Source: Marinobacter sp. S6332 (GTDB taxonomy: Bacteria > Pseudomonadota > Gammaproteobacteria > Pseudomonadales > Oleiphilaceae). From it: DNA of 64,000 nucleotides. Positions 45,122-55,681 of this stretch are shown in pieces. How positions within the stretch are numbered: the stretch's first letter is position 1; each line of letters opens with the position of its first letter. A model generated the notes under the pieces. The model searched no databases and was not told the DNA's origin. It was given only the letters and a program-made list of their open reading frames with translations. Both the position numbers and the translations under genes were made by a program. The stretch covers positions 236,223 through 300,222 of the forward strand of contig NZ_JALKAP010000006.1 in assembly GCF_023016045.1 (NCBI RefSeq), given 5' to 3'.

Positions 45122-47734
45122 ATGACCAATGGCGAGCCGAAAGCCGGGGATAGCATCGATAAGCAGAAGGTCGAGGAGTTTCTTCAAACCGAATCCGGTG
45201 GAAGAGCTGCAACCGGATCTGCGGCTATCATTCTTTTTGTTGTTCCTTTGCTCTGGTCTCTTTTCCAGCTTTGGATAGCATCACCACTACCTTATATTTT
45301 CGAATTTGGCGTGCTTAACTCTACGGAGTCGCGCTCTATTCACCTCGCATTCGCCTCGTTTCTGGCCTTTGCTGCGTTCCCCATGATTAAGGGTCGGCAT
45401 GTCAACAAGGTGCCCGTTTACGATTGGCTTTTAGCGCTTGCGGCAGCTTTTACCGCCTCCTATTTGTACGTTTTCTATGATCAGCTGGCAAACCGTCCCG
45501 GTTCTCCCAATATGCAAGACCTAGTGGTTGCACTGGCGGGACTTGTTTTGCTTTTGGAGGCTACACGTCGAGCGCTGGGTCTACCCCTCACGATTGTTGC
45601 AGGCGTATTCATTATCTACTCTCTGGCCGGGCCTTATATGCCAGATGTGATATCCCACAAAGGGGCAAGCCTGAATAAGCTGGCATCGCACCAATGGTTG
45701 GGTACGGAAGGTGTTTTCGGTGTCGCTCTGGGTGTATCAACCAGTTTTGTTTTCCTGTTTGTGTTATTTGGAGCGCTACTCGAACGTGCTGGTGCCGGAA
45801 ACTACTTTATTAAAGTGGCCTACGCCATGCTAGGTCACATGCGCGGCGGCCCCGCCAAGGCAGCCGTAGTTGCCAGTGGTCTTAGCGGCGTTATTTCTGG
45901 TTCGTCTATCGCTAACGTTGTAACAACGGGCACCTTCACTATCCCGCTTATGAAAAAGGTTGGGTTTCCCGCTACAAAAGCTGGGGCTGTGGAAGTGGCG
46001 GCCTCTACCAACGGCCAACTGACGCCTCCCATTATGGGCGCTGCAGCGTTTCTGATGGTTGAATACGTGGGTATTTCTTATCTGGAAGTTATCAAGCATG
46101 CCATTTTGCCAGCGATGATTTCCTATGTTGCGCTTATCTACATTGTTCATCTGGAAGCCTGCAAGATGAACATGAAGGGCGTTGAGCGCCTGAATAAACC
46201 TACTTTGGCTCAGCGCATGCTCGTTTGGGTGATGATGTTGCTCGGGCTGAGTATTTTGACTCTGGCAGTCTATTACGGTGTCGGCTGGATGAAGGATGTT
46301 TTCGGTAGCGCGGCCATGTGGATACTGGCGCCTCTACTGGTTGCGATCTACGTTGGCCTTGTGGGCTACGGTTCACGTTTCCCCGATTTGGAGGAAGATG
46401 CGGCTGACTCACTTATGGATAAGTTGCCACCAGTGGGGCCAACGGTAAAGACCGGGCTGTATTTCCTGTTGCCCGTGGTCGTGCTGGTTTGGTGCCTGAC
46501 CGTGGAGCGTTTTTCGCCGCAGCTGTCGGCTTTCTGGGCTACCGTGTTTATGGTGTTTATCATCATCACCCAGCGACCGCTTAAAGCCTTCTTTAAAAAT
46601 AGCGGTAATTATCTGGACGGACTGAAGCAGGGCAGTTCAGACTTGATGCTATCGCTGGTTACCGGTGCCCGCAACATGGTGGGTATCGGTGTAGCGACTG
46701 CGACTGCAGGTATTGTGGTCGGCACCGTCACGCTAACCGGCATAGGGCTGGTGATGACGCAGTTCGTGGAGTTCATCTCCGGCGGTAATTTGCTGCTGAT
46801 GTTGGCATTCACGGCTCTTATTAGCCTGATATTGGGAATGGGCTTGCCTACCACCGCCAACTACATCGTGGTCTCCACACTGATGGCGCCGGTTATCGTT
46901 ACCTTGGGTGCAGAAAATGGTCTTCTGGTTCCATTGATTGCTGTGCACTTGTTTGTGTTTTACTTCGGCATACTAGCTGATGACACGCCGCCGGTGGGGC
47001 TGGCGGCCTATGCAGCGGCAGCGATTTCGGGGGCAGACCCGATACGAACGGGTATTCAGGGCTTCACCTACGACATTCGAACCGCCATTTTGCCATTCAT
47101 GTTTATCTTCAATACTCAGTTGTTGCTGATAGGTTTGACCGGCTGGTTTGATTTGCTGGTAACCGTGTTCAGCGCGGTCACGGCGATGCTGGTGTTCTCT
47201 GCAGCTACTCAGGGGTTCTGGTTTACTAAAACCCGTTGGTGGGAAACCATCGGCCTCCTGTTGATTACTTTCACCTTGTTTCGCCCGGGTTTCTGGTGGG
47301 ATGAAATCTACCCTCCCACTAACAAACGTCCCGGTGCTGAACTGATTCAGCACGTTGATGAGGTTGCCGCAGATCAGCCCATTATTCTTCAGGCTTCCGG
47401 CATGTCGCTGTCTGGCGATGATGTTTCTAAATTTATGAAACTGCCACTTCCGAAGGGAGATACACCAGAGGAGCGATTGGCTGCCGCCGGATTGGAAGTG
47501 TCTAAGGCTGGCGAAGTAATGAACGTAGAGTTTGTTAATTTCGGTAGTGATGCGGAAAAGGCCGGTCTTAGTTTCGGCTGGACTATTGATGCCGTGCAAG
47601 TGGCAAATCCGCGCCCACCGAAAGAGCTGATGTTCATTCCCGCGCTTCTTCTGCTTGGAATTCTGGCGTTTTTGCAGTTGCGGCGCAGGGCCGGTGAGGG
47701 GGAGCGGCCAGCTTTTGTTCCAGCTAACCGGTAG
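45122..47734 (+). CDS. TRAP transporter fused permease (small and large subunit), TAXI type
   Basis: The 870-residue inner-membrane protein unites the small 4-TM (DctQ) and large 12-TM (DctM) subunits in one chain. Early helices (about 28-175) form the small part; the large part has conserved segments such as VVASGLSGVISGSSIANVVTTG (about 255-276), TKAGAVEVAASTNGQLTPPIMGAAAF and ILGMGLPTTANYIV, with FYFGILADDTPPVGLA. The last about 120 residues form a DUF3394-type tail with a final helix and a basic C-terminus. Sodium-driven uptake with the TAXI protein is expected. A terminator follows. Confidence 0.94.
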   Translation: MTNGEPKAGDSIDKQKVEEFLQTESGGRAATGSAAIILFVVPLLWSLFQLWIASPLPYIFEFGVLNSTESRSIHLAFASFLAFAAFPMIKGRHVNKVPVYDWLLALAAAFTASYLYVFYDQLANRPGSPNMQDLVVALAGLVLLLEATRRALGLPLTIVAGVFIIYSLAGPYMPDVISHKGASLNKLASHQWLGTEGVFGVALGVSTSFVFLFVLFGALLERAGAGNYFIKVAYAMLGHMRGGPAKAAVVASGLSGVISGSSIANVVTTGTFTIPLMKKVGFPATKAGAVEVAASTNGQLTPPIMGAAAFLMVEYVGISYLEVIKHAILPAMISYVALIYIVHLEACKMNMKGVERLNKPTLAQRMLVWVMMLLGLSILTLAVYYGVGWMKDVFGSAAMWILAPLLVAIYVGLVGYGSRFPDLEEDAADSLMDKLPPVGPTVKTGLYFLLPVVVLVWCLTVERFSPQLSAFWATVFMVFIIITQRPLKAFFKNSGNYLDGLKQGSSDLMLSLVTGARNMVGIGVATATAGIVVGTVTLTGIGLVMTQFVEFISGGNLLLMLAFTALISLILGMGLPTTANYIVVSTLMAPVIVTLGAENGLLVPLIAVHLFVFYFGILADDTPPVGLAAYAAAAISGADPIRTGIQGFTYDIRTAILPFMFIFNTQLLLIGLTGWFDLLVTVFSAVTAMLVFSAATQGFWFTKTRWWETIGLLLITFTLFRPGFWWDEIYPPTNKRPGAELIQHVDEVAADQPIILQASGMSLSGDDVSKFMKLPLPKGDTPEERLAAAGLEVSKAGEVMNVEFVNFGSDAEKAGLSFGWTIDAVQVANPRPPKELMFIPALLLLGILAFLQLRRRAGEGERPAFVPANR

Positions 47735-47770
47735 TCTAAGTACGCAAATTTCTAAGTAAGGCTCTAAACA

Positions 47771-47800
47771 AACCCCGGCATTAACCTGCCGGGGTTTTTT
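47771..47800 (+). terminator. Intrinsic terminator after the TRAP operon
   Basis: AACCCCGGCA (47771-47780) and TGCCGGGGTT (47787-47796) form a perfect 10-bp stem with a 6-base loop, then TTTT. It closes the TAXI-TRAP transcript just before the thrS leader. Confidence 0.92.
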
Positions 47801-47821
47801 CTGTTAAACTGCGCCTCGAAA

Positions 47822-47878
47822 CGGCTCGCGGTTTGTATCGCGGAATGCCGTCACCATGTGATCTCTCGTATAGATCAC
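47822..47878 (+). promoter_or_regulatory. thrS translational operator (tRNA-Thr anticodon-arm mimic)
   Basis: Two stem-loops lie before thrS. The proximal one pairs GTGATCT (47858-47864) with AGATCAC (47872-47878) around a 7-base loop CTCGTAT: U33-like T, anticodon CGT and A37-like A, just as in tRNA-Thr(CGU). The distal one (CGGC/GCCG outer and CGCG/CGCG inner, 47822-47850) has a loop with TTTGTAT, containing TGT, another threonine anticodon. In E. coli ThrRS binds two such arms and blocks ribosome entry. The layout strongly suggests the same feedback here. Confidence 0.75.
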
Positions 47879-47905
47879 CGCTGAGTAATCAATCAGGAGT
47901 CTTTC

Positions 47906-49831
47906 ATGCCCGTCATAACTCTGCCAGATGGCAGTCACCGTAGTTTCGCAGAATCTGTTACCGTTCATGATGTTGCCGCCGATATTGGTGCTGGCCTTGC
48001 CAAAGCAGCTCTTGCCGGAAAAGTGGATGGTAAGCTTGTAGATACCAGCCACAGGATTGAACAAGATGCCGAGCTGGCTATTATCACAGAGCGTGATGAA
48101 GACGGTGTCGACGTTATTCGCCACTCAACGGCACACCTGTTGGCCATGGCAGTCAAAGAGCTGTTCCCTGCTGCTCAGGTGACTATCGGTCCAGTTATTG
48201 ATAACGGGTTTTATTACGATTTCAAATTTGATAGGCCTTTTACTAATGAGGATTTGGCCCGAATTGAAAAGCGTATGGAAGAACTCGCAAAGCAGGATAT
48301 CCCCGTATCCCGTTCGGTGCTTTCCCGCAGCGAAGCGGTAAAGCTGTTTGACGAGATGGGTGAGGAGTACAAGGTCCGTATTATCGAAGATATTCCGGGC
48401 GATGAAGACCTATCTTTCTACCGTCAGGGCGATTTTATCGACCTTTGCCGTGGCCCTCACGTGCCCAGTACCGGCAAGCTAAAAGCATTCAAACTGACCA
48501 AAGTTTCCGGCGCATTTTGGCGCGGCGATACCAGTAATGAGCAGTTACAGCGGGTTTATGGCACCGCCTGGGGCAACAAGAAAGACCTCAAGGCCTACCT
48601 GCACCGCTTGGAAGAAGCAGAAAAGCGTGACCACCGGAAACTCGGGAAAAAACTGGATCTGTTCCATATGCAGGAAGAGTCCCCGGGCATGGTTTTCTGG
48701 CATCCTGATGGTTGGACTGTGTATCAGCAAATTGAGCAGTACATGCGCAACATGCTGCACCGTCACGAGTACAAGGAAATCAAAACGCCGCAAGTGGTAT
48801 CTCGCAGCCTGTGGGAGAAATCCGGCCATTGGGACAAGTTCCGTGATGATATGTTTACCACGGAATCCGAAAAGCACGACTTTGCTATTAAGCCGATGAA
48901 CTGCCCCTGCCATATCCAAGTGTTTAATCAGGGGCTGAAAAGCTACAAGGATTTGCCGCTGCGCCTTGCGGAGTTTGGCTCCTGTCACCGCAACGAAGCA
49001 TCTGGTGCTTTGCACGGTTTGATGCGAGTGCGCGGGTTTACCCAAGACGATGCCCACATTTTCTGCGAAGAAGACGCTGTTCAGCCGGAAGTTTCAAAGT
49101 TCATCGAGCTTCTCCACGAAGTTTATGAAGATTTCGGGTTTGATCAAATTCTATACAAGTTGTCCACTCGCCCCGAAAAGCGTGTGGGTTCAGACGAGGT
49201 ATGGGATAAAGCAGAAGCTGCTTTGGAAGAAGCGCTGAATCGTGAAGGTGTAGATTGGGAGCTATTGCCGGGCGAAGGCGCGTTTTATGGACCGAAAATT
49301 GAGTTTTCACTCAAGGACAGTATCGGAAGGGTGTGGCAGTGTGGCACTATTCAGGTAGATTTTTCGATGCCCGGTCGTCTGGGCGCTCAGTATGTTGCTG
49401 ATAATTCCGAGCGTAAAACGCCGGTAATGCTACATCGTGCCGTACTTGGGTCGTTCGAGCGGTTTATTGGCATATTGATTGAAGAGTACGAGGGCGCATT
49501 CCCAACATGGCTGGCCCCGACTCAGGTCGCAATCCTCAATATCACCGATAATCAGCGTGACTATTGTCAAGATCTCGCGAAAAAGTTGGATTCTTTAGGT
49601 TTTAGGGTTAATGCTGACTTGAGAAACGAGAAGATCGGCTTTAAAATCCGCGAGCATACAATTAACAAAGTTCCCTTTCTTGCCGTTGTCGGTGATAAAG
49701 AGGTCGAGAACAACGCTGTTGCGGTGAGAACCCGCAAAGGCGAAGATTTGGGAACTCTATCGCTCGAAGCGTTTGAACAACTTCTGAAAGAAGATGTTGA
49801 GCGTAAGGGCAGAATCAAGACGGAGATTTAA
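47906..49831 (+). CDS. thrS: Threonyl-tRNA synthetase
   Basis: ThrRS charges tRNA-Thr and edits mischarged serine. The 641 residues (E. coli 642) have the N-terminal TGS domain (about 1-60), the editing domain with [16 protein letters not shown] (about 73-88), the class II core with [10 protein letters not shown] (zinc cysteine near 334), [23 protein letters not shown] (motif 2) and [19 protein letters not shown] (motif 3), and the anticodon-binding domain. CAGGAG precedes the ATG. The stop is three bases before the AUU start of infC. The leader carries an apparent ThrRS operator. Confidence 0.98.
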   Translation: MPVITLPDGSHRSFAESVTVHDVAADIGAGLAKAALAGKVDGKLVDTSHRIEQDAELAIITERDEDGVDVIRHSTAHLLAMAVKELFPAAQVTIGPVIDNGFYYDFKFDRPFTNEDLARIEKRMEELAKQDIPVSRSVLSRSEAVKLFDEMGEEYKVRIIEDIPGDEDLSFYRQGDFIDLCRGPHVPSTGKLKAFKLTKVSGAFWRGDTSNEQLQRVYGTAWGNKKDLKAYLHRLEEAEKRDHRKLGKKLDLFHMQEESPGMVFWHPDGWTVYQQIEQYMRNMLHRHEYKEIKTPQVVSRSLWEKSGHWDKFRDDMFTTESEKHDFAIKPMNCPCHIQVFNQGLKSYKDLPLRLAEFGSCHRNEASGALHGLMRVRGFTQDDAHIFCEEDAVQPEVSKFIELLHEVYEDFGFDQILYKLSTRPEKRVGSDEVWDKAEAALEEALNREGVDWELLPGEGAFYGPKIEFSLKDSIGRVWQCGTIQVDFSMPGRLGAQYVADNSERKTPVMLHRAVLGSFERFIGILIEEYEGAFPTWLAPTQVAILNITDNQRDYCQDLAKKLDSLGFRVNADLRNEKIGFKIREHTINKVPFLAVVGDKEVENNAVAVRTRKGEDLGTLSLEAFEQLLKEDVERKGRIKTEI

Positions 49832-49833
49832 CT

Positions 49834-50373
49834 ATTAAACAGCGAACGAATCGGGGTGGGCGTACTCCAAAGGCGCCGATCAATGAGAATATTGATGCAA
49901 CTGAAGTCCGCCTAATTGATGCCGAAGGCACTCAGGTAGGGGTAGTTCCGATCGCAGAAGCCCTCAGAATGGCAGAGGAGGCGACTCTGGATCTGGTACA
50001 GGTTACAGATTCCGATCCGATCGTCTGTAAAATAATGGACTATGGCAAAAAGGTCTTCGACGAGAAAAAGGCGAAGGCTGCAGCCAAGAAGAAGCAGAAA
50101 CAGACGCAAGTCAAAGAGCTTAAGTTCCGACCAGGAACTGAAGAAGGGGATTATCAGGTAAAACTACGCAACCTGGTACGTTTCCTTGAAGGCGGGGACC
50201 GCGGCAAAATCACTATCCGCTTCCGTGGCCGTGAGATGGCGCACCAAGAAATTGGTATGAAGCTCATGGAACGAATCGAAGCAGATATTGAGGCGCTGGC
50301 TCAGGTCGAAATGCGGCCGAAAATGGAAGGCCGGCAAATGACCATGATTGTGGCTCCCCGCAAAAAGAAGTGA
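49834..50373 (+). CDS. infC: Translation initiation factor IF-3 (AUU start)
   Basis: IF-3 binds the 30S subunit, prevents subunit joining and rejects wrong start codons. The frame opens at ATT 49834 ([15 protein letters not shown]... then [31 protein letters not shown]), with GGAG at 49822-49825 eight bases upstream. The 179 residues match the family, and the C-terminal [14 protein letters not shown] and [13 protein letters not shown] motifs are intact. No ATG or GTG occurs before residue 46, which would cut off most of the N-domain. AUU lets IF-3 repress its own translation, as in E. coli. Confidence 0.97.
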   Translation: MKQRTNRGGRTPKAPINENIDATEVRLIDAEGTQVGVVPIAEALRMAEEATLDLVQVTDSDPIVCKIMDYGKKVFDEKKAKAAAKKKQKQTQVKELKFRPGTEEGDYQVKLRNLVRFLEGGDRGKITIRFRGREMAHQEIGMKLMERIEADIEALAQVEMRPKMEGRQMTMIVAPRKKK

Positions 50374-50392
50374 ACTTGATTCAATGGTGAAT

Positions 50393-50420
50393 CCCCTGCC
50401 GTAGCATAGGTGGGGGTTTT
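50393..50420 (+). terminator. Hairpin with short T-run between infC and rpmI
   Basis: CCCCTGCC (50393-50400) pairs with GGTGGGGG (50409-50416) through eight pairs including two wobbles, and TTTTG follows. It may partly stop transcription or take part in ribosomal-protein control of rpmI-rplT. Confidence 0.5.
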
Positions 50421-50474
50421 GTCGTTCAGGCTCACATTTATGTATTTAAAAAACAGAATGCGGAGTTTTAAAAA

Positions 50475-50666
50475 ATGTCTAAAATGAAAACCAAGAGTGG
50501 AGCGGCCAAGCGGTTCAAAAAAACTGCTTCCGGCTTCAAGCACAAGTCAGCCTTCACCAGTCACATCCTGACCAAGAAGAGCCCAAAGCGTAAGCGTCAG
50601 CTACGTGGTACTTCATTGGTTGCCAAATCTGATGTGGCATCCGTAAAGCGTATGCTTGGTCAATAA
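50475..50666 (+). CDS. rpmI: 50S ribosomal protein L35
   Basis: The 63-residue very basic protein shows the L35 pattern [20 protein letters not shown] and [17 protein letters not shown]. It belongs to the large subunit. It lies in the conserved infC-rpmI-rplT order, 44 bp before rplT. In E. coli its translation is repressed by L20 through an RNA structure upstream; the corresponding region here contains a hairpin. Confidence 0.97.
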   Translation: MSKMKTKSGAAKRFKKTASGFKHKSAFTSHILTKKSPKRKRQLRGTSLVAKSDVASVKRMLGQ

Positions 50667-50710
50667 CCTAGCAATACACTCACAACGGTTTAAGGTAGAA
50701 GGATTATAGT

Positions 50711-51064
50711 ATGGCTCGTGTTAAACGTGGCGTGGTTGCACGTCGTCGTCACAAGAAGATTTTAAAGCAGGCCAAGGGTTACTACGGAGCTCGTAGCCGT
50801 GTATTCCGCGTTGCCAAGCAAGCGGTTATCAAAGCCGGTCAATATGCATATCGCGACCGTCGTAACCGTAAGCGTGCTTTCCGCGCATTGTGGATTGCTC
50901 GTATCAACGCTGGCGCCCGTGCTAATGGCTTGTCTTACAGCCGTTTGATTGCTGGCCTGAAAAAGGCAAACGTTGAAATCGACCGTAAGGTTCTGGCTGA
51001 TCTAGCTATGAACGAACAGCAGGCTTTTGCCGCTGTTGTTGAGAAGGCTAAAGCGTCTCTTTGA
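50711..51064 (+). CDS. rplT: 50S ribosomal protein L20
   Basis: The 117-residue basic protein has the L20 motifs [36 protein letters not shown] and [18 protein letters not shown]20 is needed for early 50S assembly and is the autogenous repressor of rpmI-rplT in E. coli. It follows rpmI on the same transcript. Two hairpins, the second terminator-like, separate it from pheS. Confidence 0.98.
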   Translation: MARVKRGVVARRRHKKILKQAKGYYGARSRVFRVAKQAVIKAGQYAYRDRRNRKRAFRALWIARINAGARANGLSYSRLIAGLKKANVEIDRKVLADLAMNEQQAFAAVVEKAKASL

Positions 51065-51097
51065 TCGCTTAGCTCTTTCATCGATTACGAATCGAAC

Positions 51098-51171
51098 CGG
51101 TGCCTTGCGTCATTCTATTCGCGCAACAGGCACCGTTTAATAGGGGAAGGGCGCGCTCTTCCCCTATTTTT
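51098..51171 (+). terminator. Tandem hairpins between rplT and pheS, the second an intrinsic terminator
   Basis: First stem: CGGTGCC-TTGCG (51098-51109) with CGCAA and GGCACCG (51122-51135), two bases bulged. Second stem: AATAGGGGAAG (51139-51149) with CTTCCCCTATT (51158-51168), perfect 11 bp, then a T-run. It ends the ribosomal-protein transcript or works as a pheST attenuator. Confidence 0.8.
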
Positions 51172-51193
51172 GTTTCAAGATTTCTTTTTTTGA

Positions 51194-52222
<1,029 letters not shown>

Positions 52223-52282
52223 TTCGACGTTTTACGGCATCCGAATCAATAGTCAAAACCGCATCAGGACAAGGCAATAACC

Positions 52283-54655
52283 ATGAAATTCAGTGAGCAG
52301 TGGCTGCGCGAGTGGGTCAACCCGGAAATCAGCTCTCAGGAGTTGATGGACCAAATTACAATGGCAGGGCTGGAAGTCGACGGCTTTGAGCCTGTGGCCG
52401 GTAAGTTTCAAGGCGTTGTGGTTGGCGAGGTTCAGTCTGTTGAGCCCCATCCAGACGCCGATAAGTTACGGGTTTGCCAGGTTAGTGACGGCAACCAAGT
52501 GGTTCAGGTTGTCTGTGGCGCACCCAATGTGCGCCAAGGCTTGAAAGTTCCGTTTGCTGTCATTGGTGCTGTATTGCCCGGTGATTTCAAAATTCGAAAA
52601 GCAAAACTGCGCGGCCAACCGTCTGAAGGCATGCTTTGCTCTGAGTCCGAGCTGGGTTTGTCCGATAGCCATGAAGGCCTGATGGAGCTACCTTCCGACG
52701 CGCCAGTTGGCACAGAGCTGAGCGATTACCTCACGCTGAACGACGTGGCTATCGATGTAGACCTGACTCCTAACCGCAGCGATTGCCTATCCATTAAAGG
52801 CATTGCCCGTGAAGTAGCTGTGCTGAATAGCTTGGTTACGGAAGCGCCGCAGATTGACCCGGTTGAAGCTGTGCACTCGGAAGTGCCGGATATTCGTGTG
52901 GATGCGCCTGAAGGTTGCCCACGGTATCTGGGCCGAATTCTTCGAAACGTTAATCTTCAGGCTGAAACACCTTTGTGGATGCAGGAAAAGCTTCGCCGTT
53001 CCGGCGTGCGTTCGATTGATGCAGCTGTGGACGTAACCAACTATGTAATGCTCGAGCAAGGTCAGCCAATGCACGCGTTTGATCGCGATGAGATCAGCAC
53101 GGGCATTGTTGTGCGCATGGCACGCCCGGCTGAAAAGCTGGTGCTGTTGGATGGGCAGGAAGTAGAGTTGACTGATCAGACACTGGTGATTGCTGATCAC
53201 GAAAAGCCCATTGCTATTGCTGGTGTTATGGGTGGGGAGCATTCAGGTGTGAGCCCGAAAACCCGTGATCTGGTGCTTGAATCTGCCTATTTCGATCCGA
53301 TTACCCTTGCTGGCAAGGCTCGCCACTATGGCTTACATACAGATGCTTCTCACCGATTTGAACGTGGCGTGGACTACGAGCTTGCCCGTGAAGCCATGGA
53401 GAGAGCAACCAGACTTCTCATGGATATCGTAGGTGGAGAGCCGGGTGAAATTGTTGAAGTTGCCAGTGTCGATAACCTACCGAAACAAAACCAAATTGAC
53501 CTCCGATCAAAGCGTCTTGCGGATGTTCTAGGTCTGGAAATAAACCGCACCACGGTGGAAGAGATTCTCACCCGGCTAGGTTTACGTGTTGATAAGCTTC
53601 TGAAAGATGGCTGGCGAATTAAAGTGCCCAGCTTCCGCCCGGATATTTCCATCGAAGAAGACCTAATTGAAGAAGTTGGTCGCATCTATGGCTACAACAA
53701 TCTCCCGGTCACAGAGCCTACAGGCTCGCTCGGGTTGCGGGTAAACGAGGAAGCCACTCGCCCGGTATCAGCCATTCAAAATTACTTTGTCTCCCATGGC
53801 TATCAGGAAGCGGTCACCTACAGCTTTGTTGATCCTAAGGTGCAGGCGCAAGTGGATCCAGAACGTGAAGGCATCGCGTTGGCGAACCCTATTTCGTCAG
53901 ACTTGTCTGTGATGCGCACAAGCCTCTGGAGTGGCTTGCTGAAAACGGTCGCCTACAACCAAAACCGTCAGCAACCACGCATCCGTCTTTTCGAGACGGG
54001 TTTGCGTTTTTTGCAGGATGATCAGCGTATCGATCAGCAGCAGATGTTGGCAGGTGTGGTGGTCGGCAACCAATACCCCGAAAACTGGGTGAACGGTCGC
54101 AGAAATGCCGATTTTTTTGATGTAAAAGGTGAATTGGAAGGTCTGTTCAGTTTGCTGGGCGTGCAAATCGATTTTATCGCCAGCCAGCACCCGGCTTTAC
54201 ACCCGGGGCAAACGGCCGAGCTCCTTCGGGATGGTGAGCATGTAGGGTGGTTGGGCACACTGCACCCACAAGTTCAGAAAAACCTTGAACTTAATGGCAC
54301 CATTCTGATGTTTGAGCTATCCTTGAATTCGGTCATTACTGGATATGTGCCTAATTTCAAAGAAATTTCAAAATTTCCTGAAGTTCGGCGGGATTTGGCG
54401 ATCATTATTGGTGGTGATGTCGCGTTTGCCGACGTAGAGCGTGTAATTCGAAAACACGCAGGCGAGCAGCTGACAGCGTTGCGTGCGTTTGATGTCTACG
54501 AGGGAGAGAGCCTAGGCGAGGGCAACCGAAGCCTGGCTTTGAGTCTGTTCTGGCAGCATCCTGAGCGTACGTTGAATGAAGACGAAGTGCATTCGCTCTT
54601 TAACAGTGTCATCGATGCACTGAAAGAAGAGTTGGGAGCAACATTGAGGAGTTGA
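52283..54655 (+). CDS. pheT: Phenylalanyl-tRNA synthetase, beta subunit
   Basis: The 790-residue subunit (E. coli 795) has the N-terminal tRNA-binding OB domain (VVGEVQSVEPHPDADKL and VVQVVCGAPNVR, residues about 46-80), the B3/B4 editing domain with DLTPNRSDCLS and DAAVDVTNYVMLEQGQPMHAFD, the B5 domain, the class II-like core and the C-terminal anticodon-recognition (FDX-ACB) domain (FKEISKFPEVRRDLAII). It edits Tyr-tRNA-Phe and positions the tRNA. Its stop is three bases before ihfA; the ihfA ribosome site lies inside the end of pheT. Confidence 0.98.
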   Translation: MKFSEQWLREWVNPEISSQELMDQITMAGLEVDGFEPVAGKFQGVVVGEVQSVEPHPDADKLRVCQVSDGNQVVQVVCGAPNVRQGLKVPFAVIGAVLPGDFKIRKAKLRGQPSEGMLCSESELGLSDSHEGLMELPSDAPVGTELSDYLTLNDVAIDVDLTPNRSDCLSIKGIAREVAVLNSLVTEAPQIDPVEAVHSEVPDIRVDAPEGCPRYLGRILRNVNLQAETPLWMQEKLRRSGVRSIDAAVDVTNYVMLEQGQPMHAFDRDEISTGIVVRMARPAEKLVLLDGQEVELTDQTLVIADHEKPIAIAGVMGGEHSGVSPKTRDLVLESAYFDPITLAGKARHYGLHTDASHRFERGVDYELAREAMERATRLLMDIVGGEPGEIVEVASVDNLPKQNQIDLRSKRLADVLGLEINRTTVEEILTRLGLRVDKLLKDGWRIKVPSFRPDISIEEDLIEEVGRIYGYNNLPVTEPTGSLGLRVNEEATRPVSAIQNYFVSHGYQEAVTYSFVDPKVQAQVDPEREGIALANPISSDLSVMRTSLWSGLLKTVAYNQNRQQPRIRLFETGLRFLQDDQRIDQQQMLAGVVVGNQYPENWVNGRRNADFFDVKGELEGLFSLLGVQIDFIASQHPALHPGQTAELLRDGEHVGWLGTLHPQVQKNLELNGTILMFELSLNSVITGYVPNFKEISKFPEVRRDLAIIIGGDVAFADVERVIRKHAGEQLTALRAFDVYEGESLGEGNRSLALSLFWQHPERTLNEDEVHSLFNSVIDALKEELGATLRS

Positions 54656-54658
54656 GAC

Positions 54659-54961
54659 ATGGCGGCTTTGACGAAAGCGGAAATGGCAGAGCGCTTGTAC
54701 GAGGAATTGGGCCTGAACAAACGCGAAGCCAAGGAAATGGTGGAAGCTTTTTTCGATGAGATCAGAGGCGCACTCAGCCATAACGAGCAGGTAAAACTCT
54801 CGGGTTTTGGTAATTTCGATCTGCGGGATAAAAAACAGCGTCCTGGCCGAAACCCGAAAACTGGTGAAGAAATTCCGATAAGCGCACGACGTGTCGTTAC
54901 GTTTCGCCCGGGCCAGAAACTGAAACAGAAAGTAGAAGCGTATGTTGGAACCCAGTCATAA
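54659..54961 (+). CDS. ihfA: Integration host factor, alpha subunit
   Basis: IHF-alpha pairs with IHF-beta to bend DNA sharply at specific sites, assisting recombination, replication and sigma-54 promoters. The 100 residues match the family, with [33 protein letters not shown] and the beta-arm signature [22 protein letters not shown]. It follows pheT almost without gap, as in most gammaproteobacteria, and its end overlaps the MerR-family gene by 20 bases. Confidence 0.97.
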   Translation: MAALTKAEMAERLYEELGLNKREAKEMVEAFFDEIRGALSHNEQVKLSGFGNFDLRDKKQRPGRNPKTGEEIPISARRVVTFRPGQKLKQKVEAYVGTQS

Positions 54962-55307
54962 CAATGAACTCCCCGCTATACCAGGGAAGCGCTACTTTAC
55001 AATTGGTGAGGTGGCAGACCTGTGTGCTGTAAAAGCACACGTATTGCGCTATTGGGAGCAAGAGTTTCCTCAGCTTTCACCGGTTAAGCGCCGGGGGAAT
55101 CGTCGCTATTATCAGCGAGCTGATGTGATTACCATCCGCCAGATACGCAGCCTGCTTTACGAGCAGGGGTATACCATTGGTGGTGCCAAGCAAAAACTCA
55201 GTAGCCATGAAGTAAAAGACGATACCACGCAATACAAGCAGTTGATCCGGCAGATGATTACCGAGCTGGAAGAAGTACTGGAAGTGCTTAACGCACCAGC
55301 CAAATAG
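54942..55307 (+). CDS. MerR-family transcriptional regulator
   Basis: The 121-residue protein has the MerR winged-helix HTH ([44 protein letters not shown], residues about 19-61, with the family WExxF signature) and a short dimerisation helix; no metal-binding cysteine loop is visible at the C-terminus, so it is not a CueR-type metal sensor. Its ATG lies in the last codons of ihfA (20-base overlap). This gene is constant downstream of ihfA in Pseudomonas relatives but its targets are not known to me. Confidence 0.92.
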   Translation: MLEPSHNNELPAIPGKRYFTIGEVADLCAVKAHVLRYWEQEFPQLSPVKRRGNRRYYQRADVITIRQIRSLLYEQGYTIGGAKQKLSSHEVKDDTTQYKQLIRQMITELEEVLEVLNAPAK

Positions 55308-55322
55308 ACTGCGTACTCCTAT

Positions 55323-55361
55323 AAAAAGCCGAAGCGATTCCCCGTCACTTCGGCTTTTTTG
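55323..55361. terminator. Intrinsic terminator after the translation cluster (two-way)
   Basis: AAAAAGCCGAAG (55323-55334) and CTTCGGCTTTTT (55348-55359) form a perfect 12-bp stem with a T-run in both directions, serving the MerR gene and the convergent DUF2892 gene. Confidence 0.92.
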
Positions 55362-55374
55362 TGAGATCTTTAAA

Positions 55375-55563
55375 CTACTGCTTTTTGCAGGTCTTGATAC
55401 CCAGCAATGAATACGCTGGGCAGTTGCCCATCAATGCGGTGGCTAGTGGCACAATACCAATCCAGCCCCAAGGTGTTTGCGGCCCTACGAACACCAACGC
55501 TAACAGCACGATGCCTACAATGGCGCGAATAATCCGATCAACAGAACCCATATTAATGCTCAT
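55375..55563 (-). CDS. DUF2892 small inner-membrane protein
   Basis: The 62-residue protein has two hydrophobic helices (about 11-27 and 33-48) and the family start MSINMGSVDRIIRAIVG, ending GNCPAYSLLGIKTC. DUF2892 also occurs as the C-terminal membrane part of the rhodanese YgaP. Function is unknown; links with sulfur or thiol stress come from YgaP only. It diverges from a Crp/Fnr-family regulator across about 118 bp that contains an inverted repeat, so it may be that regulator's target. Confidence 0.88.
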   Translation of the reverse strand: MSINMGSVDRIIRAIVGIVLLALVFVGPQTPWGWIGIVPLATALMGNCPAYSLLGIKTCKKQ

Positions 55564-55634
55564 AGTCCCTTCTCCTGTGTTGGCATGAGGCTCACTAGGT
55601 ATCCTAGGATTTTTACTTTAGGCCCCACAGTGAG

Positions 55635-55660
55635 ACAGTTCAGTGATAAAGTCACACTGT
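55635..55660. promoter_or_regulatory. Imperfect inverted repeat in the DUF2892 / Crp-family divergent region
   Basis: ACAGT at 55635-55639 mirrors ACTGT at 55656-55660, and inside it AGTGA (55642-55646) faces TCACA (55652-55656) with a 5-base centre. The pattern resembles a CRP-superfamily operator with one base less than the classic 6-base centre. Confidence 0.4.
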
Positions 55661-55681
55661 CCTCGTTAATATCAAAATTCC

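Noticed and set aside
46973..47599. 208-codon minus-strand frame
   Set aside because: Antisense shadow of the TRAP permease tail.
49969..50373. infC start at the first ATG
   Set aside because: It would remove 45 conserved N-terminal residues; the ATT at 49834 with a ribosome site gives the full protein.
55635..55660. Classic CRP site
   Set aside because: The centre is 5 rather than 6 bases, so it was kept only as an unspecified inverted repeat.
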